From: Bacillota bacterium
GTDB lineage: Bacteria; Bacillota; Clostridia; Acetivibrionales; DSM-1351
DNA: 23,959 nt
Direction of reading: 5' to 3'
Assembly (NCBI GenBank): GCA_023436485.1
Contig: JAEZIU010000223.1
Coordinates: 1-23,959 of the forward strand
The first letter of the stretch is position 1, and each line of letters starts with the position of its first letter. Below are positions 7,569 to 15,500 of the stretch, one piece after another. The notes under the pieces were generated by a model. The model worked only from the letters and a program-made list of their open reading frames with translations, ran no database searches and was not told the DNA's origin. A program made the translations under genes and the position numbers.

Positions 7569-8924
7569 TTATTTCTTAACTAAAGTTTCATTTGCTTTTT
7601 TAACGAATTCGTCCAAACCGTCTTTTGGTGTTTGTGTTCCTAATAATATATTCTGTAAAACCGGGAAGTAATAGGTTCTCATTTCAGCAAAACCCTGAAC
7701 CTGGTTGTAATATGTTCCTAAGTATTTGATCATACTTTCACAGTACTTTGACTCAGCATCATCATATAAACCTGCATTTGAAGTTCTTACTGAGAAACTT
7801 CCTGTCTGTTTCAAGGTCTCTTTTGCTGTTTCTTGGTCATTAGCTATAAAATCCACAAGCTTCTTAGCTGCTTCAACTTTTTTGTCATCATTATTGTTGA
7901 AAACTCCGAATCCTCCTATAAATGCTTCAAACTGAGGTTTAACTGATGCATCGGGAGTCGGATAAGGAATAAATACTTCTTCAAAATTTGATGTTTTCTT
8001 AGCAGCACTTGATGCAAGTAATGTTTTGTTATATAGAGGCACACAAGCAATCTTTTCACCAAGGTACATATCAACTACATCATTTGATGCAAGTGCTTCT
8101 CCACCTTTTAATATCAATCCTGATTTAACGCTGTCAACTATCCATTGAAGGGCAGCAACATCTTTAGGATCGTTTATAGTATATTTTGATAAGTCAGGTG
8201 CTATAGTTGAAACTCCTCCCATGTTGGATATCCAAGCTCTGGTTCCCTGATCTCCGGCACTTGACTTGGCAAAAATAGCAGTTGGTGCTGTCAGTGTTGG
8301 TATTTTTTCTTTAATTGCCTTCAACAATGCTTCAAACTCGCTAACTGTCCACAATCTATCTTCTTTATTCAGAGGAAGCATGTTTGTCAAGCCGGCTTTG
8401 TCAAGCATAGTTTTATTAAAAGCCATCATATTTGGAGCTGTATTTATAGGATACATGTAAAATTTATCGTCTAGTTTAGAAGCATTTAATATTTTTTCAG
8501 ATACATCGCTTTTAAAAGAATCAGTAAACAGATCATCTAATTCCGCCATTACACCATTTCTGGCATAATCAATAATTCTACCAGGATAATCAAAAATCAA
8601 ATCAGGAGCTGAGTTAGATGCAATTGCAGTATTAACCTTCTGCGGTCCACTGGCAAAATCGATCATTTCTACATTAACTTTAATATTGGGATACTTCTTG
8701 TTGAAACTTGCTACCAACTTTTTTTCGTAATCCCCTGCAGTACCGGACTGGAAGTTAGGATAATCCCACCAAGTAATTTCGACTGATTCTGCTTTTGCAG
8801 TTGACGAAGGGGCTGATGAAGTTGATGTAGTAGTGGACTCTGTTGTAGATTTACCGCAACCTGCAAACATACCCGCAATCATTGAGATAGCCACTAATGA
8901 TACTAAAACCTTTTTTGTTTTCAT
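7569..8924 (-). CDS. Sugar ABC transporter solute-binding lipoprotein (CUT1), probable sialate binder
   Basis: A 451-aa lipoprotein. The start is ATG at 8924 with AGGAGG at 8931-8936; a longer in-frame reading would begin before this ribosome site. The signal peptide ends in the lipobox FAGC with lipidated Cys23, then a Ser/Thr-rich tether (about 25-45). The mature part is a CUT1-type fold opening with ITWWDYPN, and SAPDLIFDYPG follows further on. The protein would sit on the outer face of the membrane and pass substrate to the two permeases. Ligand identity comes from the nan neighbours, not from binding residues. It lies 54 bases after nanE. Confidence 0.9.
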   Translation of the reverse strand: MKTKKVLVSLVAISMIAGMFAGCGKSTTESTTTSTSSAPSSTAKAESVEITWWDYPNFQSGTAGDYEKKLVASFNKKYPNIKVNVEMIDFASGPQKVNTAIASNSAPDLIFDYPGRIIDYARNGVMAELDDLFTDSFKSDVSEKILNASKLDDKFYMYPINTAPNMMAFNKTMLDKAGLTNMLPLNKEDRLWTVSEFEALLKAIKEKIPTLTAPTAIFAKSSAGDQGTRAWISNMGGVSTIAPDLSKYTINDPKDVAALQWIVDSVKSGLILKGGEALASNDVVDMYLGEKIACVPLYNKTLLASSAAKKTSNFEEVFIPYPTPDASVKPQFEAFIGGFGVFNNNDDKKVEAAKKLVDFIANDQETAKETLKQTGSFSVRTSNAGLYDDAESKYCESMIKYLGTYYNQVQGFAEMRTYYFPVLQNILLGTQTPKDGLDEFVKKANETLVKK

Positions 8925-8978
8925 TGTTATCCTCCTCAAATTCATTAGTATATATTATTTTGTTCAAATAATACCGTT

Positions 8979-9677
8979 TTAAAATTTTACAGTGTTTATT
9001 GCATCTACAAACTTCTTTGTAATCAGCTGCGGCCTTGTTATTGCTCCGCCTGTTACTACAGCCCATGCTCCGGCTTTAATACATTTTGCGGCCAGTTCCG
9101 GAGTCTCAACATTTCCTTCTGCAATTATGGGTACCTTTAAAACTTTTACTAAATCCTCTATTAGTGTAATATCAGGTTTTTCTCTATCTTTGGTATAGTC
9201 TGTATAACTGCTTAATGTAGTAGACACCAGATCAAAGCCCAATCTTTCAGCTTCTATTGCTTCTTCATAATCTGATATGTCGGCCATAAGAAGACCATCA
9301 TATATCTTTCTGATTTCATTTATGAATTCTTTCAGCGTTTTCCCGTCCGGTCTTGGTCTTTTTGTTGCATCTACTGCTATAATTTCAGCATTTACAGTTA
9401 ATAAACTTTTTACCTCTTCAATTGTAGGAGTAATAAAAACATCACTTTGCCCGTACACTTTCTTATATATAGCTATTAAAGGCAGGTCAACGTTTTTCTT
9501 AATCTCTGAACAATCCTGAGGAGAATTAGCTCTGATTCCAACGGCTCCGCCCACTTCTGCTGCTTTAGCCATACGCATCATTATTGTTGAGCTATGAAGA
9601 GGTTCATCTTCCAGTGCTTGACAGGATACTATCATCCCCCCTCTAATTTGATTAAGTGCCTGATTCCAATTTTTCAT
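8979..9677 (-). CDS. nanE: N-acetylmannosamine-6-phosphate 2-epimerase
   Basis: A 232-aa TIM-barrel enzyme that turns ManNAc-6-P into GlcNAc-6-P. The start chosen is ATG at 9677, with an AGGGGG ribosome site at 9684-9689; a longer in-frame reading from 9725 would lie upstream of that site. The product opens with IRGGMIVSCQALEDEPL, typical of NanE. The likely catalytic residues are Lys72 (in IAIYKK) and Glu187 (in IIAEGN), which line up with the catalytic Lys and Glu of the clostridial enzyme. A phosphate-binding VVTGGAITRP stretch lies at about 207-216. It is the first gene of the transport/lyase unit, directly behind the operator-rich promoter. Confidence 0.94.
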   Translation of the reverse strand: MKNWNQALNQIRGGMIVSCQALEDEPLHSSTIMMRMAKAAEVGGAVGIRANSPQDCSEIKKNVDLPLIAIYKKVYGQSDVFITPTIEEVKSLLTVNAEIIAVDATKRPRPDGKTLKEFINEIRKIYDGLLMADISDYEEAIEAERLGFDLVSTTLSSYTDYTKDREKPDITLIEDLVKVLKVPIIAEGNVETPELAAKCIKAGAWAVVTGGAITRPQLITKKFVDAINTVKF

Positions 9678-9758
9678 TTTGCTACCCCCTAATATAATGT
9701 TAAAAACACTATACCCTAGCTCCATTAGCTAATTTGTTGATTCCTTGCTTCTGAAATC

Positions 9759-9787
9759 ATTATAGCACCGTAAATACATTTTGTCTA
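9759..9787 (-). promoter_or_regulatory. Promoter of the nanE-transport-nanA unit
   Basis: On the minus strand TAGACA (9787-9782) and a perfect TATAAT (9764-9759) are separated by exactly 17 bases. The -35 lies inside an operator-like palindrome (9781-9792). The nanE start is about 80 bases downstream. The nagA promoter has the same two hexamers and spacing. Confidence 0.82.
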
Positions 9788-9833
9788 TACAATCTTATAT
9801 TTTGTATATACAATTTTTAATTTGTATATACTG
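9781..9833. promoter_or_regulatory. Three tandem GntR (HutC-type) operator candidates upstream of nanE
   Basis: Three 12-bp sites of the form TTGTNTATACAA lie at 9781-9792, 9802-9813 (a perfect palindrome) and 9822-9833 (last two bases differ). They start 21 and 20 bp apart, about two helical turns, so a dimer at each would face the same side of the DNA. The core GTxTAxAC is the known HutC-subfamily signature. The promoter-proximal site covers the -35, which implies repression. Confidence 0.8.
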
Positions 9834-9869
9834 TATTATCGGGAAGAGTTTATTTAGAAACAAAAAAGA

Positions 9870-9920
9870 GGACTGCTGCCCAGTGAATAAATTTATTCAC
9901 TGGGCAACAGCCCCTTTTTA
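9870..9920 (-). terminator. Strong terminator after the gntR regulator gene
   Basis: A long hairpin is built on a perfect 14-bp inverted repeat (GCCCAGTGAATAAA and its complement), extended by GCTG/CAGC pairing. It is followed on the minus strand by CCTCTTTTTTG. It ends the nagA-to-gntR unit 16 bases after the gntR stop and separates it from the nanE promoter. The other strand also has a short T run (CCCCTTTTTA), so it could act both ways. Confidence 0.88.
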
Positions 9921-9935
9921 TTTGTTTACATATAT

Positions 9936-10670
9936 TTATTTTACGCTTTTATTGTATAACGTCAGGTTAAAAGTATACCTATCAGGATTGTAAATAGTTT
10001 TCGCGTATTCAATAGGGATATCATCTTCATTAAATATCGTTCTTAAAGAAAGAAGTCCATAACCTCTGCTTTTATTCAATAAAAGCTCAGCTTCTTTTTT
10101 ACTTATGGTAACCGCCTTAATATTCTGCTTCATATAATTAAAATCAGCATGATACTCTTGTTTCATCAGTGTATAGAGTGAACATTTTTGCAAATTATAT
10201 TTCATTAAATCAGGAAAATGTTTCTCAGGGAGATAGCTATATTCAATTGCCATCGGTTCGTCGTTAGCAAGACGCAGCCTATTTATGAAATATACCTGCT
10301 CGTTTTCTGACAACTGCAACATCTGAGCTACCTGACTATCCGGTGTAATCTTTTCAAAGTATAAGATTTTGCTGCTTGGTGCAAGACCTCGTTTCTCCAT
10401 GTCTTCACTAAAGCCCTCAATTTCAAGCTTCTTCTCTATGATTTCTTTTGAAACAAAAGCTCCCTTACCGGGGATTTTATATAAAACTCCCTGATGTATA
10501 AGATTTGTAATCGCTTGTCTGATAGTCATTCTGCTAACGCCAAAAAGCTCTGTTAGTTCTCGCTCAGTTGGAAGAGATTCTCCCGGAAGATATACTTTTT
10601 CTTTTATCTTTTTTTTAATATACTCTTCTAATTGAGCATAAATAGGTACTGATGAGTTTTTATCTACCAC
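9936..10670 (-). CDS. GntR-family regulator (HutC subfamily, UTRA domain), probable nan/nag repressor
   Basis: A 244-aa regulator. Residues about 8-73 are the winged helix-turn-helix (PIYAQLEEYIKKKI, then LPTERELTELFGVSRMTIRQAI and a GKGAFV wing). Residues about 95-235 are a UTRA ligand domain of the kind that binds amino-sugar phosphates in NagR/YvoA and DasR. The start is GTG at 10670 with GGGGGT seven bases upstream. It is last in the nagA unit, 26 bases after yhcH. The palindromes at both nan/nag promoters fit its subfamily, so it probably represses both units and its own gene. The inducer is likely a pathway intermediate such as GlcNAc-6-P or ManNAc-6-P; this is inferred. Confidence 0.92.
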   Translation of the reverse strand: MVDKNSSVPIYAQLEEYIKKKIKEKVYLPGESLPTERELTELFGVSRMTIRQAITNLIHQGVLYKIPGKGAFVSKEIIEKKLEIEGFSEDMEKRGLAPSSKILYFEKITPDSQVAQMLQLSENEQVYFINRLRLANDEPMAIEYSYLPEKHFPDLMKYNLQKCSLYTLMKQEYHADFNYMKQNIKAVTISKKEAELLLNKSRGYGLLSLRTIFNEDDIPIEYAKTIYNPDRYTFNLTLYNKSVK

Positions 10671-10696
10671 TAAAATACCCCCATACTTAAATAAAA

Positions 10697-11149
10697 TTAC
10701 CTAACTCTTACCTTTACAACTACCTTTCTTACTTTTTCCTTTTTTACATGTAAAATACCCGGCATATGGGCATCTTCCGGAAACAATATGAAGAATTCCT
10801 TTGGATTGTACAATATTAATCTGGGTTTTCCTGAAAGTGTTAAGAAATCATTTTCCTCACTGTACGGTGATAACTCTTTTAGTTCTTCTATTTGGGTATA
10901 CCCCATGTTTTCAGTACCATCCATCATGTACTGTATATCTATATATTTTCTATGTGCCTCATATACAGAATTCTCTAAATCCTTAGTCTCATATTCCTGA
11001 ACAAAAGCATATACGTGGTTCCCATCTATATCGTATCTGCCGGGTGCTAAAGAATCCAAGTCAGCTCTCTTTAAAAAGTTAAATGCTTTCTCAAAATCGA
11101 TGTGAAGGGTTTCATATTTTTTACAGTTGCTAATATTATCAAAAATCAT
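10697..11149 (-). CDS. nanQ: YhcH/YjgK/YiaL family protein, probable sialate anomerase
   Basis: A 150-aa cupin-like protein of the YhcH/YjgK/YiaL (DUF386) family. The conserved EAHRKYIDIQY (about 64-74) and the FPEDAHMPG stretch further on carry the residues expected to bind a metal. In E. coli the family member in the nan operon (YhcH, NanQ) speeds anomer exchange of N-acetylneuraminate, supplying the form NanA uses. Its position between nanK and gntR in a nan/nag unit supports that role. It starts 27 bases after nanK with a GGGGGAGAGGA-type ribosome site. Confidence 0.88.
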   Translation of the reverse strand: MIFDNISNCKKYETLHIDFEKAFNFLKRADLDSLAPGRYDIDGNHVYAFVQEYETKDLENSVYEAHRKYIDIQYMMDGTENMGYTQIEELKELSPYSEENDFLTLSGKPRLILYNPKEFFILFPEDAHMPGILHVKKEKVRKVVVKVRVR

Positions 11150-11176
11150 TTCTATTCCTCTCCCCCATAATTATGT

Positions 11177-12127
11177 TTAAAAAAGTTCTCTTACTATTCC
11201 GCAAATAGCCGCATTATCTCCCAATTCTGCCCTTCTGATTATCAGATCTTCTTTAAACACAGGCATCAATCCGGATAACAGTCCCTTTTTAATAGGTTCC
11301 ATAAATACGTCCCCTAAAGTGGTTATCCCACCTCCAAAAATTACAGCTTCAGGATTAAAAATGTGAACAAGTGACACTGTTCCACAAATTATAGCCTCAT
11401 TATACTCTTTAACTATTTTAGTAGCAAGTGGGTCACCAAAAGCCTTTGCTGCATAAATAATCTCACCGCTTATATTTTCTGTATGTCCATTTACCATCTC
11501 TGTAACAATAGACGTATTCCCACTTAATAATTCTTCCTTGAAATGCTTAATCAGAGCCGTAACCGAACCATATCTTTCAAAGCAGCCTTTATTTCCGCAG
11601 TTACACTTTTCTCCATTCATAGCAATACTCATATGTCCGAATTCTGCTGCTACACCTCTGTATCCGTGTTCAATACCACCATTTTTATAAATGGCTCCGC
11701 CAATGCCCGTACCTAGGGTTATACACAAAAAATTTTCAATATCCTTTGCCGCACCCAGCCACTTTTCCCCTAATGCACACGCATTTACATCATTTTCGAC
11801 CTCAACTCTGAGGTTTGTAAACGCCATTAACTCTTTTTTTAATTCAAACTTTGATAACTCCGGAATGGTACTTGCAGCATATAGAACTTTACCACTAACA
11901 CTGTCAACCTGACCCGTACAAGCACATCCTATGCCCACTATATTGTCCTTTCCCACGGAATCAATATATCTTTGGATTAAGTTTTGTATTGAAATAAATG
12001 TTTTTTTAAAGCCTTCCTTTGCATTAGTCGGAATTTTACAAAAGTCAGTGGCTCTGCCCGTAGCATCGACTAAGGCAGCTTTAATATTTGTACCGCCAAT
12101 ATCTATTCCTATAGCTAATTTACTCAT
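11177..12127 (-). CDS. nanK: ROK-family N-acetylmannosamine kinase
   Basis: A 316-aa ROK kinase. The start is ATG at 12127, with TGGAGG six to ten bases upstream; a six-codon longer reading would begin before that site. The ATP loop is GIDIGGTNIK (7-16), the catalytic Asp is Asp113 in VENDVNA, and the ROK zinc site is His165 with Cys175, Cys177 and Cys182 (KCNCGNKGC). ROK kinases phosphorylate several sugars including glucose. With nanE, nanA and nagA as neighbours, ManNAc is the most likely substrate, giving ManNAc-6-P. Glucokinase or GlcNAc kinase activity cannot be excluded from sequence. Confidence 0.87.
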   Translation of the reverse strand: MSKLAIGIDIGGTNIKAALVDATGRATDFCKIPTNAKEGFKKTFISIQNLIQRYIDSVGKDNIVGIGCACTGQVDSVSGKVLYAASTIPELSKFELKKELMAFTNLRVEVENDVNACALGEKWLGAAKDIENFLCITLGTGIGGAIYKNGGIEHGYRGVAAEFGHMSIAMNGEKCNCGNKGCFERYGSVTALIKHFKEELLSGNTSIVTEMVNGHTENISGEIIYAAKAFGDPLATKIVKEYNEAIICGTVSLVHIFNPEAVIFGGGITTLGDVFMEPIKKGLLSGLMPVFKEDLIIRRAELGDNAAICGIVRELF

Positions 12128-12175
12128 TTCTACCTCCAGAGTCATAATGTTTTTAGATTAATTCCGCTATATTAG

Positions 12176-12901
12176 CTATAATTTAGCAGCTGCATCCTTA
12201 TCTACAATTATCGTAACATCCTGATGGAGCTGCAGTATAGAAGCAGGAACCTCAGGAGTTATTTTGCCCTTTATAGTTTTAGAAATAATATCAGCCTTAG
12301 AGTCCCCACAAGCCAGAAGTATAATTTTCTTTGAGCTCATAATTGTTCCTATACCCATACTTATTGCTTTAGTGGGGACTTCATCTTTATTTTTAAAAAA
12401 TCTTGAATTTGATTCTATTGTCCTTTTGTCAAGTGTTACCAAATGTGTTTTTGCTTCAAAATTAACATCGGGTTCATTAAAGCCAATATGTCCGTTTACA
12501 CCTATTCCAAGTACTTGTATGTCAATTCCACCAGCTTCAGTGATTTTATTTTCGTATGTTAAACATTCCTTATCGGCATTTTCAGTATTTCCGTTTGGTA
12601 TGTTTATATTTTCAGGTGGGACATTTATATGATTAAATAAATTATTCATCATAAAATAATAATAACTTTGGCTATTCTTTATTGGAAGTCCATAGTATTC
12701 GTCTAAATTAAATGTTTTTACTTCTGCAAAGTCCAATTCTTGTTTATTATATAGCTTAACCAATTCTTTATACATTCCTAAAGGAGTATCACCTGTTGCC
12801 AGTCCTAAAACGCTGTTTGATTTCAAAGTAATTTGGCTTGCCAATATATTTGCAGCCTTCCTGCTCATTTCATTGTAGTTGTCAACTTTAATTATTTTCA
12901 T
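12176..12901 (-). CDS. nagB: Glucosamine-6-phosphate deaminase
   Basis: A 241-aa enzyme that converts GlcN-6-P to fructose-6-P and ammonia, feeding glycolysis. Key motifs are the phosphate-binding GLATGDTP (33-40), the general base Asp67 in TFNLDEYYG, and GIGVNGHIGFNEP with His138 and Glu143. The length fits the short monomeric (Bacillus-type) NagB and not the longer allosteric enteric form. It lies 23 bases after nagA, with a run of C on the plus strand at about 12911-12916 giving a GGGGGG ribosome site. Confidence 0.96.
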   Translation of the reverse strand: MKIIKVDNYNEMSRKAANILASQITLKSNSVLGLATGDTPLGMYKELVKLYNKQELDFAEVKTFNLDEYYGLPIKNSQSYYYFMMNNLFNHINVPPENINIPNGNTENADKECLTYENKITEAGGIDIQVLGIGVNGHIGFNEPDVNFEAKTHLVTLDKRTIESNSRFFKNKDEVPTKAISMGIGTIMSSKKIILLACGDSKADIISKTIKGKITPEVPASILQLHQDVTIIVDKDAAAKL

Positions 12902-12924
12902 TTGTAAGTCCCCCCAGTGGTTGT

Positions 12925-14073
12925 TTAATATGTGTATACTGTTTTTCCCTCTACAATAGTTTTATGAATATTGAATTTCTCATCCAGAATCACTATATCG
13001 GAATACTTTCCAACCTCAAGGCTACCTCTCTCCTTCTCAATGCCTAGCTCTTTTGCCGGATTTAAGGATGCCAATTTGATAGTCTGACATATTCCTTCTC
13101 CGGTACAATCCATAAAGTTTTTGATTGCCTGATTCAACCTCAATGTACTTCCTGCAAGTGTACCATCTTCAAGTCTTGCATTGTTATTTTTAATAATAAC
13201 CTTTTGTCCGCCCAACTCTGAAATACCATCGTGAAGACAGCCTGCCCTCATAGAATCTGTTATTAAAATAACCTTTTCCATTCCCTTTATGGTTGCTAAT
13301 ATTTTAAATATTGCAGGATGTACATGTATTTTATCCGCAATCAGTTCACAATATATGTCCGAATTTAAAGCAGCCCCAACAACGCCGGGATTTCTATGAT
13401 TTAATGGGGTCATGGCATTAAAGGTATGAGTTGCATGACTTACACCATTTTCTATCGCCTTTAAAGCTTGTTCATATTCTGCATTTGAATGTCCCATGGA
13501 TAAGATAATATTTGTTTTATTATTTACTTCTTTTATAAATTTAAAATCCTCATCAATTTCGGGAGCTAAAGTAACTACTTTTATAATATCAACGTATTTT
13601 TCAATAAAACTGAAACTAGGCTCAATTATAAAATCTTCAGCTTGTGCTCCCTTATATTTTTTATTTATAAAAGGTCCCTCCATATGTGCACCTAAAATTT
13701 TTGCACCTTTTGCTTCTTTTCCCATGAGATGTTTTATATTATCAAGTGCGGTATATATTTTTTCTCTGCTCATTGTCATAGTTGTTGGAAGAAATCCGGT
13801 AACTCCATTTTGGGCAACAATACTGCTTATGGCGGCTAAACTCTCTTCCGTCCCATCCATTACGTCATATCCGCCTGCACCATGAATGTGCATATCAATA
13901 AATCCCGGAGAAACATAGTTTCCTTTCGCATCAGTTACTTCTTCACATTCATTAAGAAACTTTTCAGCGGTATTCTTCTCTCTTATTTCGTGAATTTTGT
14001 CACTATATAAAACAATCTTATTTTCTAAAACTTCACTTTCAGTGATAATTTTCCCGTTTATAATAGCTTTCAA
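12925..14073 (-). CDS. nagA: N-acetylglucosamine-6-phosphate deacetylase
   Basis: A 382-aa amidohydrolase that removes the acetyl group of GlcNAc-6-P, yielding GlcN-6-P for NagB. Metal and catalytic residues are visible: HIH (His62, His64), Glu132 in AHMEGPF, His195 in MGHSNA, His216 in HATHTFNAM and Asp273 in LITDSM. The start is TTG at 14073, 18-25 bases into the predicted transcript, with GGGAGGG immediately upstream. It is the first gene of the nag/nan enzyme unit. The lone NagA serves both recycled and sialate-derived GlcNAc-6-P. Confidence 0.96.
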   Translation of the reverse strand: MKAIINGKIITESEVLENKIVLYSDKIHEIREKNTAEKFLNECEEVTDAKGNYVSPGFIDMHIHGAGGYDVMDGTEESLAAISSIVAQNGVTGFLPTTMTMSREKIYTALDNIKHLMGKEAKGAKILGAHMEGPFINKKYKGAQAEDFIIEPSFSFIEKYVDIIKVVTLAPEIDEDFKFIKEVNNKTNIILSMGHSNAEYEQALKAIENGVSHATHTFNAMTPLNHRNPGVVGAALNSDIYCELIADKIHVHPAIFKILATIKGMEKVILITDSMRAGCLHDGISELGGQKVIIKNNNARLEDGTLAGSTLRLNQAIKNFMDCTGEGICQTIKLASLNPAKELGIEKERGSLEVGKYSDIVILDEKFNIHKTIVEGKTVYTY

Positions 14074-14097
14074 GTTTTACCCTCCCTTCATAATTTT

Positions 14098-14126
14098 ATT
14101 ATATACTACTACATTTGAATTGTCTA
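14098..14126 (-). promoter_or_regulatory. Promoter of the nagA-nagB-nanK-yhcH-gntR unit
   Basis: TAGACA (14126-14121) and TATAAT (14103-14098) are 17 bases apart on the minus strand, the same hexamers and spacing as the nanE promoter. The -10 is only about 24 bases from the nagA TTG, so the leader is very short. The -35 lies inside an operator-like palindrome. Confidence 0.82.
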
Positions 14127-14151
14127 TACAATGTGTGTTTAGTATATACAA
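14120..14151. promoter_or_regulatory. Two GntR (HutC-type) operator candidates upstream of nagA
   Basis: TTGTCTATACAA at 14120-14131 is identical to the promoter-proximal site at nanE and covers the -35. TAGTATATACAA at 14140-14151 is a second copy, 20 bp upstream. Both carry the GTxTAxAC core. Confidence 0.78.
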
Positions 14152-14185
14152 AAAGAAAAAGCCTTCTGGTATTTAGAAGACTTTT
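14151..14185 (-). terminator. Terminator of the tandem FAD-reductase unit
   Basis: On the minus strand AAAAGTCTTCT (14185-14175) pairs with AGAAGGCTTTT (14167-14157) with one U-G wobble and a seven-base loop, followed by TTTTTCTTTTT. It starts 17 bases after the stop at 14202 and ends just before the nagA operators, keeping the two units apart. Confidence 0.85.
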
Positions 14186-14201
14186 AAAGATGAAAAAGTT
14201 A

Positions 14202-15479
14202 TTATAGATTAAATTTTTCAATTTTCTTTATTTTTTCGTATAAAAGTGGTCTTTCACTCTCGATCTGATCCTTATACCCCAGTATAGAACTCCAGACCCT
14301 CTTTGGTACTTCAAACTGACTAAAGTCGCCATTAAGCACTTTTCCCTCAAGCAATGAGAACAAGTAGTCAAGCTCATCATCAGTATATTTAGGCATCATT
14401 GTCAAACTGCCGTACATACTGATAAAATCGTTGAACTCACCACGGTTAAAATCAAATGCATCATTCCACCAGCTTGAGTACTCCTCAAAACCATTTTCAC
14501 CTTGAAGCTCACCCTTTATTGCCTTGGCGGCGTGGTACCCGCACATTAGGGCGCCCTGAACAATAACCTCAACATGAGCTGCACTGTCACCTATAGTAAT
14601 TACGTTACCTAAGTAAGGTTTTTTAAGCGGTGCATATGATCTGAGTGAGCATCCTTGTTTATCAACAATTCGTGAGTTAGCGAAATTCTCTCTTAATGGA
14701 CTATTTTTTGTAATGCCATCATAAAATGTTTCCGGCAATAACTTTTTGTTTCCTACAATAGTCAATTCAATAGTATCATTCTCTTCCAGACTTGGGGCAA
14801 CAATTATTTCTCCGTAAGGATGATATGCACTTCCATAGTACTGATTCCAGCTCCCGGGTTCAAAGCCGCAAGTATTTTCAATTGTGTATATTAAAACAAA
14901 TGGTGTGCCAAATAGGCTTCTACCTTTGTTGAGACCAAATGTGTCAGTCAGCTTTGCGTTGGCACCTTCAGCAATTACCAGCTTTTTGGCCTCGATTGTA
15001 GAATTATTTCCTTTTGATTTAAGCTCTAATATAACAGAACTCCCCGTATCTGTTCCGCCACATGCCAAGGTGTCCGACCTTAATTCTACTCCCAGCTTCT
15101 CACAATCCTCCCACATTTTCTGAAGTAACAGCCCTTTGTCAAACTTGATTGCAGAAGGTCTTCCATCCGGGTGAGCAAAATGTATTCTGTGACCATTAGG
15201 TGAAAAATGATAATTATTTACAACTTCTACTAAACGACCTGTATATGGAACATCAAAATTGTTTCTGGTAAATGATATTTTTCCATCCTGTATTTGCAGA
15301 AATTCATTTTCATATCCGTCATCCATAACAAACTGAGCACAGCAAGCTCTACGTATTTTACTTATGTCACGCTTTTTTTCAATAATTACTACTTTAAGTC
15401 CCATTTCGGCTGCGGTCTTTGCAGTCATAAGTCCTGCCGGACCTGCACCTACTACTACCAAATCAATTATGTTTTTCAT
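14202..15479 (-). CDS. FAD-dependent reductase, geranylgeranyl-reductase-like (paralogue B)
   Basis: A 425-aa flavoprotein. The N-terminal Rossmann motif GAGPAG (11-16) plus Glu34 in VIIEKK binds FAD. The later GDSA (297-300) followed by VIVQGALMCGYHAAKAI is the second FAD motif of the geranylgeranyl reductase/ChlP and related aromatic hydroxylase-like family. No membrane segment or signal peptide is present. The family mostly saturates double bonds of isoprenoid chains or oxidises hydrophobic rings; the substrate here is unknown. It follows its paralogue by 21 bases and the two match over their whole length, including conserved Cys residues near 46-47 (RACCAQ versus RACSAQ) and the MDDGYENEF block. 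A terminator follows. Confidence 0.75.
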   Translation of the reverse strand: MKNIIDLVVVGAGPAGLMTAKTAAEMGLKVVIIEKKRDISKIRRACCAQFVMDDGYENEFLQIQDGKISFTRNNFDVPYTGRLVEVVNNYHFSPNGHRIHFAHPDGRPSAIKFDKGLLLQKMWEDCEKLGVELRSDTLACGGTDTGSSVILELKSKGNNSTIEAKKLVIAEGANAKLTDTFGLNKGRSLFGTPFVLIYTIENTCGFEPGSWNQYYGSAYHPYGEIIVAPSLEENDTIELTIVGNKKLLPETFYDGITKNSPLRENFANSRIVDKQGCSLRSYAPLKKPYLGNVITIGDSAAHVEVIVQGALMCGYHAAKAIKGELQGENGFEEYSSWWNDAFDFNRGEFNDFISMYGSLTMMPKYTDDELDYLFSLLEGKVLNGDFSQFEVPKRVWSSILGYKDQIESERPLLYEKIKKIEKFNL

Positions 15480-15500
15480 ATATGTACTTACCCTTTCGCT

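Noticed and set aside
12264..12632. 122-aa plus-strand open frame
   Set aside because: It lies wholly antisense to nagB, which has clear catalytic motifs; it is a shadow frame.
13496..13885. 129-aa plus-strand open frame
   Set aside because: It lies antisense to nagA and shows no domain or ribosome site.
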